Below, in pieces: positions 16,312 through 24,478 of a DNA stretch of 64,000 nt. The notes beneath the pieces were generated by a model. That model searched no databases. It was not told the DNA's origin and was given only the letters and a program-made list of their open reading frames with translations. The DNA is taken from positions 224,306 through 288,305 of the forward strand of contig NZ_BMSK01000011.1 of the NCBI RefSeq assembly GCF_014649115.1, read 5' to 3'. Positions within the stretch are counted from its first letter, which is position 1. The number at the start of each line of letters is the position of its first letter. Position numbers and translations under genes: made by a program. The stretch is from Streptomyces eurythermus. GTDB lineage: Bacteria; Actinomycetota; Actinomycetes; Streptomycetales; Streptomycetaceae.

Positions 16312-16462
16312 GTCCGGCCCGCCCCGGCGGGGAGGACGCCAGCAGCTCCTCGCACGTCACCGCATCGTCTGGAACACCCCCGCCGACGCGGGGGTGTTCC
16401 GGAGCCGATGTGCTGCATGAATTCCAGGGCCAGGTCCTCCCCGCCGAAGCGGAGGTGTTCCG
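16312..16462. CRISPR. Degenerate type I-E-like CRISPR relic: three repeats at 61-nt spacing, no cas genes
   Basis: Repeat-like blocks start at 16312, 16373 and 16434, exactly 61 nt apart, which fits a 29-nt repeat plus 32-nt spacer as in type I-E arrays. The second and third end in GTGTTCCG and agree at 22 of 28 positions around a CCCCGCCGAMGCGG core. The first agrees with the third at about 17 of 28. The core is palindromic, as I-E repeats are. The gaps (16341-16372 and 16402-16433) are unrelated to each other. No cas gene is in the window. Chance resemblance of GC hairpins is possible, so confidence is low to moderate. Confidence 0.4.
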
Positions 16463-16671
16463 CCGGGGAATGGCCACCACATAGGTTGACACCAGACCAC
16501 TTTGGCCGCCCCAAACGGCCAGCCCGCATCAGTCACTCAGCGTGTCCACCGTATTGATGGGCTGGTAATACGCTGCCACCGGGAACTGGTCTCGGCAACG
16601 GCTTCCCTGGGGAGAATTTTCGGCCGTGCACTCTGAGCCAACGCATGATGACGTCTAGGACGCCCAATGCA

Positions 16672-16704
16672 GAAGCCCCGTCAGCACTCGCTTGACGGGG
16701 CTTC
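16672..16704 (-). terminator. Terminator hairpin after the immunity gene
   Basis: GAAGCCCCGTCA (16672-16683) and TGACGGGGCTTC (16693-16704) form a perfect 12-bp stem with a nine-base loop, 47 bases past the immunity stop. It ends the LamG-RHS-immunity transcription unit. The 16061-16671 stretch to its left holds only the repeats and CRISPR-like blocks listed separately; I see no gene there. Confidence 0.8.
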
Positions 16705-16750
16705 AACGAGAACTAGCGCAGTCTCTGAATAGCTCGGCTATTCCAGGAAA

Positions 16751-17149
16751 CTACTTGTCTTTTTCCCCAAGCAAGATCTGCACTTGTGACGGGAATTGCG
16801 GATCATCCACCATCACCGAACAGCTCACGGAGCCAGGGAACCCCGCGAATTGCATTCGAGCGTGTTCGTTCGGATCGTGCAATACGAGCCACCCGGACGG
16901 ACATGGGAGTGACACCTCGACAAGGGTCACGGGAAGCGCCTCAGGAGGAGCCGACTTCCATACCTCACATTCGACAGGACCATCTACGCTGGCCTGAACA
17001 CCGAAAATGACTGCACTGCCCTCTTGATACCAGCTGTTCGACGCCGGATCCCAGTCGCTGACGTCATCCTCGCTTCCTGCATCTCGCAAGATCAGGCACC
17101 CATGTTCGATTTTTGCCTGAAATGCAGCCACAGGGCCACGAGCTACCAT
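16751..17149 (-). CDS. Putative immunity protein for the RHS toxin
   Basis: This 132-aa cytoplasmic protein has no signal peptide. Its ATG (17149) overlaps the RHS stop within ATGGTAG, so the two are translationally coupled. That position, immediately after the toxin tip, is where polymorphic toxin systems encode the cognate immunity protein, which protects the producer by binding the toxin domain. The protein is acidic and probably mostly beta: GVQASVDGPVECEVWKS, VTLVEVSLPCPSGWLVL and FPSQVQILLGE. I do not recognise a named immunity family. The role is inferred from position and size. Confidence 0.75.
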   Translation of the reverse strand: MVARGPVAAFQAKIEHGCLILRDAGSEDDVSDWDPASNSWYQEGSAVIFGVQASVDGPVECEVWKSAPPEALPVTLVEVSLPCPSGWLVLHDPNEHARMQFAGFPGSVSCSVMVDDPQFPSQVQILLGEKDK

Positions 17150-20100
17150 TCCTTCTTACTCTTTCCTTGTGAAAGTTGCGAGACGACCCCACCTTGCATC
17201 CGCGCACAGATGAGACAGTGAGGATACGCCGTCTGAGGAAACCCGAAAGGGACGAGACTAGATGCTGGCTGATGGTCCGGAATCCACTCACCCTTTTTAG
17301 TCCCAGGAACCCTGGAGCCGCAGGTGTGGCAGCCATGCGCATTTCCTGACTCATTGATCAGATCCCGAACGCCATCTTCGTCGATGTCACCGTTCACCAA
17401 GGCTACCCCCTCTCGTGCATGCGGACCAGCACCTAGCGTCAGATCGCACTTCTGACCTGGCGATGCATTGTGAACAAGCACCGGAGTCTCGCCCGCCAGC
17501 ACATAGTAGGTGTGGAGGCTGTCGACTGTCAGATTGTATGTGCGCGCATGCCGGGAGAAGGGGCGATTACCCGTAACGACGACTGTTTTTCCCTTTTCGG
17601 TACGCAAGGTCATGCCTGGAGCGAGCTCGCCAGCTGGGACCCAGTCATGCCGGGAGGGAGACCAGAAGGGGTGCTCGTGGGTCGCGGTCAGCTTCTCGAC
17701 GCCATCGTTGGTGGCGATGGACAGTTCGTTGAAGTATTTGTCCCCGTCGGTCCGGATTATTCCGGTTACCTTCCGGGGTGCCGTTTGACCGGTCTCCGGG
17801 TCGGTCGCCATTACCTTGTCGCCGAGCTTGACATCCTCGATTTTCTTGGTGGAGCCATCGGCTACGAGAACGGCTGTACCGGCAAGGAAGCACTTACAGC
17901 GAGAAACTACTGCGTCGAGCTTCTTGCTGCCGCTCTTCAGGAGCCTTGCTCCCGATCGCCAAGCGCCAGCTGCACTGAGCGAGCTGTAGATGTCGAGCCT
18001 GGTTTGTGTGTCCTGATAAAGCTCAGAGTCGGTATCGACACCTTTACTTTCGATGAATTCATCATAATCGTCGGTGACGTCACAGTCCTCGAACCAGCAA
18101 AACGGGCTCGCCTTGGCCAAGAAATCGAGGCTTTCCGTCACCCAATGTCCGGCCCCTGCAGCTGCTTCTTTCCATCCGCCGCGCGCCTGGGGGTTTGACG
18201 GCTCACCCGACCCGCTGTCGCACGACACAGGAATGACGTATTTACGCGAAAAGCTGTAGCACGTTGAGCCGGGACTACTGCTCTGGCTGTAGTTTGCGCT
18301 CCCGGCGGTGGACATCGCACCGGATGCGGCGCCACTGCCGCTACTGCGAGTGACGGTCTTCCACATAACCCTAGCCGTCGATATGACGGCTTTGACCGCT
18401 GCCCTGATTATTCCGATAATGGCGCCGAAGAACGCACCGTCGGGGTCGGAGAAGGTGACGGGATTGTTATTGCTGTAGCCGTAGCCGTTGACCTGTTGCG
18501 GATCTTTGATGTCGCCGATGGGGTCGACGCTGATGAAGCGTCCGTTTGTTGTGTCGTATTCGCGGGATCCGAGGTGAGTGAGGCCAGTTGGGTCTTCGGT
18601 TCCTCCGACGAAACCCCTCTCGCCGCGCCAAGTGGCGGGTTTCTCAGTACCGCGGTCTTCGCCGAAGGGTTTGGTGGGGCGGCGGGTGAGGGCCTGGGTG
18701 GCGGAGTCGACCTGGAGGTCGGCGGTGCCGTGGTGGTCGGTGCACATCCAGGTCAGGTTGCTGGGGGTGCGCATCGCCACTGTTTTGCCCGCATGTGTGT
18801 AGTAGCGGGTGGCGGTGACTCTTCCGCTGGCCTTGTCGAGGCGGAGTTCGGTCTCGGCCAGGTAGAGGGTGGTTCCGGTTGCGTCTCGGCGGATGAGCCG
18901 GTTGCCGTCGCCGTCGTTGAGGAAGGTGGTGGTTGCGCCGCTGGCTTCGGTGACCTTCTCCAGCTCGCCTTCGACATCCCAGTCGAGGGTTTGGGTAGTG
19001 CCGTTGAGGTTGCGGGTCTTGGTGGCTCCGTTCTCCCAGTAGGTGTAGCTGTTCATGGTCTGCGTGCCCGAGGCTAGGCTGGTGACTGTGCTGGTCAGGG
19101 CATGCGGGCGGGGTTGGTCGGCGGTTTTGTAGGTGTAGGTGGTGGTGGCCGGGCCTCCAGTTGCCAAGTGGTCGGTGGTGGTCTTGCGGTTTCCGCTCGA
19201 GTCGTAGGTGAAGCTCTGCCAGTACGGTGCGCGGCCGCCGATGCTGCTGGCAGCGGGGGTGGTGGCGCAGTCGCCGGTGGCGGTCCAGGCGGTCTTCAGA
19301 CGGCGGTGGCCGTCATATGCGAAGCACTGCTTGTCACCGGGGTTGGTGGAGCGGTCATCGATCTCGGTCGGGTTCCCGGCTTTGTCGTAGTGGTAGTAGA
19401 TATCGGCGTCGGTGCCGGTGCGGGTTTCGGAGACGACGGTCTGCCGGGCAAGTCGCTGAGTGCCGTCTTCGTAGGCGTAGTTGACCTCGGTCCAGTCCGC
19501 GGAGGAGGAGACGCCCAGGGTAGTGCGGATGTGCTCGCCGGCCGGAAGGTAGTCAGTGTTCTGGACGATGCCGGTCAGGCCCTGGAGGGTATCCGGGAGA
19601 CGGGTTGAGGTGTAGCCGTAGTCGAGAGTCTCGGCGGCGAGTCCGCCCATGGCGGGGATGGTGCGCTTTTGCAGCGTGCCGTCGATGTTGTAGGTGTTGC
19701 TGACGGTGTAGACGCCGGTACCGGCGAGGGCCCCTTCCTTGGTGCTGATCGTGTACTGCTCCTTCAGCACCCGATAGAGCTTGTCGTAGGAGGCGTTGGT
19801 GATGGCGTAGACGTCGCCGGTCTTGCCTCCGACGTAGCGGATGCTGGAGGTGAGCTGGCCCTTGGCGATGGTGTCGTAGGACCAGCGGGCCAGGATCTTC
19901 GCGTTGTCCGGGGTGGGCACTCCGCCGACGAGGGGAACGCGGCCGTCGACGCGGGCGGTCTGCCGGCCCAGGCTGTCGTACGTGTAGCCGATCGTCTTGT
20001 TGCGGGCATCGGTCGCGGCGATAACCTGGTCGAGGTCGTTGTAATCGGTGGTGGAGCTTCCGGAGTCAGGGGCCGAGGCGCTGGTTTGCCGGCCGAGGAG

Positions 20101-23100
20101 GTCATAGCCGAAGGACCAGGTGTTGCCGTCGCTGTCCTTGGCGGTCTTCAGACGGTCGGCGTGATCGTAGGTGTAGGTGAATCCGGTGTAGTCGGATGTG
20201 ACCGTGTTGCCGTTGTACTCCCGCTTCTCCGCCAGGCGGCCGCGGGCATCGTACTCCTCATACACGGCCGGGGCGCCCTCGGGAGGCTGGACGGTGGTGG
20301 TGTTCCCGTCGTAGGTGGTGGTGGTGCGTGAGTGCTCTTGGCCCCTGACCAGGTTCTTCTGCACCGTGGGGCGTCCCACGCCGTCGAAGATGGTTTCTGT
20401 GCCGGCGGGTGCAGCGGTGATCAGCGTGGCGAGAGACCCGCTGGGGGCTTGGTTGTCTATGTACTGTGCGGCGGTTTCCACTGCCAGGCCGCGGCTGTCG
20501 TACTTGGTTTCGGAGATCACCCGGCCGGTCCCGGTGGCCGCGGGCATCTGGACCTGCCGAGGGCGCAGCAGTGCGTCGTAGATGGCGTACTGGGTGAGGT
20601 ACGTGGTGCCGTCGTTGTTCAGGGACTTGGTCGCCACCCAGGAGGCGGCACCGGACTGGACTTTGTACTCGTACTTCTGGCTGGGAGCCTGGGTGCGGTC
20701 GCGGTCCGCCAGCCAGACGTCGGTGAGGCGGCCGAGAGCGTCGTAGGCGAGTTCGGTGCGGTTGCCGTTGGCGTCCGTCCGGGAGAGGTCCACAGCCCAG
20801 TCGGGAGCGTGTTCAGCGATGGCTGTATGGCCGGCTGCGTTGGTGGTCGTTGTCTGGGTGACGGGACCGCCGGCGGCCGGGGTGTAGGCGATGTTCTTGG
20901 TTCGCGTGCCCTTGGTGTCCCAGGTGTCCGTGGGGCGGCCCAGCGCGTCGTAGGCGGCGGTGGTGACAGTCTGATACTGGCCGGAGCCGTCGGTGGCGTA
21001 GCCGACGAGGCGCTCGGTGCGGGTGGCATCGCCCTTGGTCGGGGCGGCTGCGTAAGCCTGGTTGTCGTAGGAAATGCGTGTTTCGAAGACCAGGTCGGTG
21101 GTCTTGGGATCGTTTGTACGATTGGGAGTCACCGAGCAGGCGGCGGAAACCTTTTCCACCCGCTTGGGGTAGGAGAGCATCCACTTGGTTTCGTCGGTGG
21201 CGTACCAGGTTCGGGTGCAGTCCTTTGAACCGTTGGCGTCGGTTTCAACGGTCAGCGGCAGCCCGCTGGTCGGGTCGTAGGTGGTGGTCGAGGTAGCGGT
21301 GAGTGTGCCTCCGCTGTTCAAGCGGGTGCGGGTGACCTGGGTGCCGGTGCGGACCATGTAGCCGCGGACGGTGCCGTAAGAGTGCCCGTCGCTGGAGGTC
21401 TGCCGCGACCAGGGGGTGATGACCTTGGCGGACACTTCCTGACCGGAGGCGCCGTTGTAGGTGATCTCCTCACGGAGCTGGCCGGCGAACTCCTCGGAGT
21501 CGGTCTGGGACACTCCCTGTGAGTCGGTGATCGTCTCGCTGCGGGTGCCGCTGGTCTGCTTGTCGCCGTGCATGCCGCGGTAGTAGAGCGCGGTGGTCTT
21601 CGAGCGGGTCCCGGAGGCTTCACCGATGGTGGTGGTGACCGTGTTGTAGCCGCGCCAGATTCCCCATGTGCGGTACTTGGCCGGTGAGATGGGTGATTCG
21701 TCGTCGTAGGCCCAGGCGCCGCCGCCGGTGTAGGTGTAGTCGGTCTCCTTCAGGGGTGCGCCGCCGGTCGGGTCGGATTCGGTGACCTGGGTGACGACGT
21801 ATTTGTGGAAGAAGTCGGTGCGTGGCTGCGGGTCCTCTCCGCCGGTGGGGTTGGAGGGTGGGATCCATTTGACGGGGTAGCAGCGCTTGGTGTTCTTGTC
21901 GAGTGCGGTGGGCAGGTTGGTGTCTGCTATGCACTCGGGGTCGGAGTAGTTGACGGTCACGACCGACCCGGTCTCAGAAGTGATCTTGCGGACACGCCAT
22001 TTGATGTACGGCGCGACGTCGTCGCCGATCTTGTCGACGCGGTTGTGCAGCTGGACACCCTGGAAAGTGACCGCCGGCAGGGTGATCGGAGTGGCGCCGG
22101 ATTTTCCGGTGCGCTGGATACTCTTCAGCCACAAGCCTGGCGCGGAGCCGTCGCCCGGGTCTGGGAAGGAGTGTTCCAGGTGCCAGGTGTTGACGTCGCG
22201 GTAGTCGGTGTCCGCTCCGGCGCCGGTGCCTTTGTAGACCTGCGTGGTGACGTCGGTCAGTCGCTTGCGGGTGAAGAACGACGGCGCGTTGCGATCAGTG
22301 CAGGTGGTGTTGGCGGCGCAGATCTGGTCGAACGGCACATCCGGCCAAGCCGCTTTGCTCGTCGCGGTCAGGGTGTCGCAGGTTTCCCCGCCGGTGACAG
22401 GTATGCACCTCTCGGCGACGGTGAACTTCACACGGGCTGCGGCGGGCTTGCTGAAGATGCTGTCGGCTCGCTGACCGTAGTCGATACGCTTGAGCCAGCC
22501 GCCGCGGTGGTAGAAGGTGCCGTTACCAGTGGAGGCGTTCTTGGCGTAGTAGTTACCTTCTGGGGAATACCAGTAGCTGGTGACATTGCCGTGCGGGTCA
22601 ATGACGTAGTCGAGGTTCCAACGCCATGCCTGAAGCTTGGCTCGTCCGGCGAAGCTGGTACCGCTGGAGTAGCCGGGTTCCCCGGAGTCGTCACCGAAGA
22701 CCGGGACAGTCCAGGTGGAATTGGTGACGGGGTCGTCGGCAGCGGTGCCATTGTCGGACCAACCAGGCAGGCGATTCTTGCCGAACACGTATTGGGTTCC
22801 GTCGGTGGTGGTCAAGGTCCAGTATTCGCCTTGGTCACCGGTGTCGCCGTCGTCGCCGTTGGCCGCCCCGGTCGCTAGGGTGATCTTTTCACCGTCGTCA
22901 CTCTTCAGGTGCCAGCCGTTGGCGTCTTTGATCAGCGGGCTGGACTTCCCGTTGAAGACGACCGAGGCGTTGTTCTCTTTCCAGCAGAGGTCGGCTTTGT
23001 CATCCTGACCGTCGTCGTCGCAGGAGCCATAGGAACGCTCGATGTAGGACGTTGGCAGGTCGAAGCCCTCGCCGACCCACGACGGCTGCGCGGAAGTGGT

Positions 23101-24042
23101 GGAGGTGCGGCCGTCGACGCTCTGCGCCGAGTAGCCCAGCGACAGCGACGGGGGGGTGCCGGCCGGTGCGGGCACGACATCCATGGGGTAGGACCAGGTG
23201 AAGTCGCCGTTCGATCCGCCGCCCGCCCAGGTGGAGGACGCCGACAGAGGTGTGGCCTGGTAACTGCCCTGGTCGGAGGAAGCGGCCGCGGCGAGTGCCA
23301 CCACCGTTGTCGTCGCTGCCGCGCTGCTGGCCTGACGGGTGGTGACCTGGGTGGTGAGAGTGTCGTCCTCAGTGTCGTTGCCAGTGGGCAGCACCCGGGT
23401 GACGCGGCACTGCGGCTTGTCGGGAGTGGTCAGAGAGCACGGAGGCAGCTCGATAGCGCGCAGGCGGGAAGCCCATGCGCCGCCGTAGGCTTGGGCGAAA
23501 CCGCTGTAGTCGACGCTCAGAGACAAGTCTGAGGCGCTGGTCTTGCCGTCGGTGCGCTGCACGGACAGCACAAGTCCCTCGATACCGAGCCTCTTGGCCA
23601 CCTTGCGGTCGAGAACAGCGACTTTGGCCTTCGTCGGGGCCTGGGCCACCTTGGTGGCCGCGGACTTGGGCCGGCCCGGGACGGCCAGCGTTACTGGCAG
23701 GCTGCTGGCCTTCGACTTTTGGTGCGCTGCTGCAGGGGCAAGTTCCACGGTTGCCGAGCCTGGGGCAGGCCATACGGGCTCGGTAGCAGCCTGCTTGCGG
23801 GTCTTGGCGGCGGCCGCGACTGCCGGATCAACGCCTCTGCTGGTCTGGGCCTTGAAGGCACCTGCCTTGCCGTATATGGGTTCAGGCAATTTGCTGTGGC
23901 CGCGGCCTGCTTCTTCGGCTGGAGCCGCTCCGAGCAGCGTTGCCATCACGGCAGCGGTGACGGGGAGACTGACTGCTGCCAGTCTGCGGCGTCCCGCTTG
24001 ATGCCATGACCATGAGGGCAGCGCGAATCTGCGCCTTGTCAC
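17143..24042 (-). CDS. RHS-repeat polymorphic toxin with Hint domain and C-terminal CxxC/DH/CxxC toxin domain
   Basis: This secreted protein has 2299 aa. The GTG at 24042 is chosen because GAAGGA lies seven bases upstream and a basic signal peptide follows (RRRFALPSWSWHQAG...LLGAAPAEEAG). A beta-rich N-terminal region comes next, then many YD/RHS repeats (~900-1700), the RHS core (GREYD-type segment, then GYGYSNNNPVTFSDPDG at ~1860) and a Hint domain from CFLAGTAVLVADGS (~2050) to the VHN end (~2189). The last ~110 residues are a distinct tip with CHTCG, IPDHQP and YPHCLICARMQGG. RHS shells encapsulate toxin tips, and Hint domains can release them by cleavage. The tip is plausibly a zinc-binding HNH-like nuclease. 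Target and delivery are unknown. Confidence 0.9.
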   Translation of the reverse strand: MTRRRFALPSWSWHQAGRRRLAAVSLPVTAAVMATLLGAAPAEEAGRGHSKLPEPIYGKAGAFKAQTSRGVDPAVAAAAKTRKQAATEPVWPAPGSATVELAPAAAHQKSKASSLPVTLAVPGRPKSAATKVAQAPTKAKVAVLDRKVAKRLGIEGLVLSVQRTDGKTSASDLSLSVDYSGFAQAYGGAWASRLRAIELPPCSLTTPDKPQCRVTRVLPTGNDTEDDTLTTQVTTRQASSAAATTTVVALAAAASSDQGSYQATPLSASSTWAGGGSNGDFTWSYPMDVVPAPAGTPPSLSLGYSAQSVDGRTSTTSAQPSWVGEGFDLPTSYIERSYGSCDDDGQDDKADLCWKENNASVVFNGKSSPLIKDANGWHLKSDDGEKITLATGAANGDDGDTGDQGEYWTLTTTDGTQYVFGKNRLPGWSDNGTAADDPVTNSTWTVPVFGDDSGEPGYSSGTSFAGRAKLQAWRWNLDYVIDPHGNVTSYWYSPEGNYYAKNASTGNGTFYHRGGWLKRIDYGQRADSIFSKPAAARVKFTVAERCIPVTGGETCDTLTATSKAAWPDVPFDQICAANTTCTDRNAPSFFTRKRLTDVTTQVYKGTGAGADTDYRDVNTWHLEHSFPDPGDGSAPGLWLKSIQRTGKSGATPITLPAVTFQGVQLHNRVDKIGDDVAPYIKWRVRKITSETGSVVTVNYSDPECIADTNLPTALDKNTKRCYPVKWIPPSNPTGGEDPQPRTDFFHKYVVTQVTESDPTGGAPLKETDYTYTGGGAWAYDDESPISPAKYRTWGIWRGYNTVTTTIGEASGTRSKTTALYYRGMHGDKQTSGTRSETITDSQGVSQTDSEEFAGQLREEITYNGASGQEVSAKVITPWSRQTSSDGHSYGTVRGYMVRTGTQVTRTRLNSGGTLTATSTTTYDPTSGLPLTVETDANGSKDCTRTWYATDETKWMLSYPKRVEKVSAACSVTPNRTNDPKTTDLVFETRISYDNQAYAAAPTKGDATRTERLVGYATDGSGQYQTVTTAAYDALGRPTDTWDTKGTRTKNIAYTPAAGGPVTQTTTTNAAGHTAIAEHAPDWAVDLSRTDANGNRTELAYDALGRLTDVWLADRDRTQAPSQKYEYKVQSGAASWVATKSLNNDGTTYLTQYAIYDALLRPRQVQMPAATGTGRVISETKYDSRGLAVETAAQYIDNQAPSGSLATLITAAPAGTETIFDGVGRPTVQKNLVRGQEHSRTTTTYDGNTTTVQPPEGAPAVYEEYDARGRLAEKREYNGNTVTSDYTGFTYTYDHADRLKTAKDSDGNTWSFGYDLLGRQTSASAPDSGSSTTDYNDLDQVIAATDARNKTIGYTYDSLGRQTARVDGRVPLVGGVPTPDNAKILARWSYDTIAKGQLTSSIRYVGGKTGDVYAITNASYDKLYRVLKEQYTISTKEGALAGTGVYTVSNTYNIDGTLQKRTIPAMGGLAAETLDYGYTSTRLPDTLQGLTGIVQNTDYLPAGEHIRTTLGVSSSADWTEVNYAYEDGTQRLARQTVVSETRTGTDADIYYHYDKAGNPTEIDDRSTNPGDKQCFAYDGHRRLKTAWTATGDCATTPAASSIGGRAPYWQSFTYDSSGNRKTTTDHLATGGPATTTYTYKTADQPRPHALTSTVTSLASGTQTMNSYTYWENGATKTRNLNGTTQTLDWDVEGELEKVTEASGATTTFLNDGDGNRLIRRDATGTTLYLAETELRLDKASGRVTATRYYTHAGKTVAMRTPSNLTWMCTDHHGTADLQVDSATQALTRRPTKPFGEDRGTEKPATWRGERGFVGGTEDPTGLTHLGSREYDTTNGRFISVDPIGDIKDPQQVNGYGYSNNNPVTFSDPDGAFFGAIIGIIRAAVKAVISTARVMWKTVTRSSGSGAASGAMSTAGSANYSQSSSPGSTCYSFSRKYVIPVSCDSGSGEPSNPQARGGWKEAAAGAGHWVTESLDFLAKASPFCWFEDCDVTDDYDEFIESKGVDTDSELYQDTQTRLDIYSSLSAAGAWRSGARLLKSGSKKLDAVVSRCKCFLAGTAVLVADGSTKKIEDVKLGDKVMATDPETGQTAPRKVTGIIRTDGDKYFNELSIATNDGVEKLTATHEHPFWSPSRHDWVPAGELAPGMTLRTEKGKTVVVTGNRPFSRHARTYNLTVDSLHTYYVLAGETPVLVHNASPGQKCDLTLGAGPHAREGVALVNGDIDEDGVRDLINESGNAHGCHTCGSRVPGTKKGEWIPDHQPASSLVPFGFPQTAYPHCLICARMQGGVVSQLSQGKSKKEW

Positions 24043-24114
24043 AGTGGGTTCCTTCGGTCGTGAAGCGAAGCGGTGTACCGGGCCGGGTTGCCCCGGCACA
24101 CCACGGGGGTTACC

Positions 24115-24138
24115 GCTGCACACCACAAGGTGTGCAGC
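24115..24138 (-). promoter_or_regulatory. Perfect 10-bp hairpin in the RHS upstream region
   Basis: GCTGCACACC and GGTGTGCAGC close on an ACAA loop, 73 bases before the RHS start. With no following U-run it may be an mRNA leader structure or a protein-binding palindrome. The rest of the 436-base space between the LamG and RHS genes shows no gene. Confidence 0.45.
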
Positions 24139-24478
24139 GCGTCGGAGGTTCAGTCGGTGGGGGTCAGCGGCTCGTCTCCACCGGTAGTTGGCTGGTGTCT
24201 TGTTCGGACCGCGCCCCGGCACAGACGCGAAGGGCGTTGGAGCAGACCCGGGAGCGGGAGCCTCACATGCGGTTGTCGTGGCGGCGGAGCGGCCCATCAG
24301 GAGCGGACTATCTGCTGATATCCCGCATAGGTTAGCTGTTCGGTGAAGGCCACGAATTGGCGTGCGAGGTGCACCTCGCCACCTCGCAACACAATCGCCA
24401 ACCTGCCCGTCGAGAGGTGAAGTGGACCACTCCTGCTCACGAGCTGCCCCGGTTGTACGGGGAGAAGCGGGCAGGGGG

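Noticed and set aside
16371..16400. GGAACACCCCCGC/GCGGGGGTGTTCC hairpin as a terminator
   Set aside because: It could be a terminator, but its exact 61-nt spacing with two related blocks makes the CRISPR-like reading at least as likely; no gene ends just before it.
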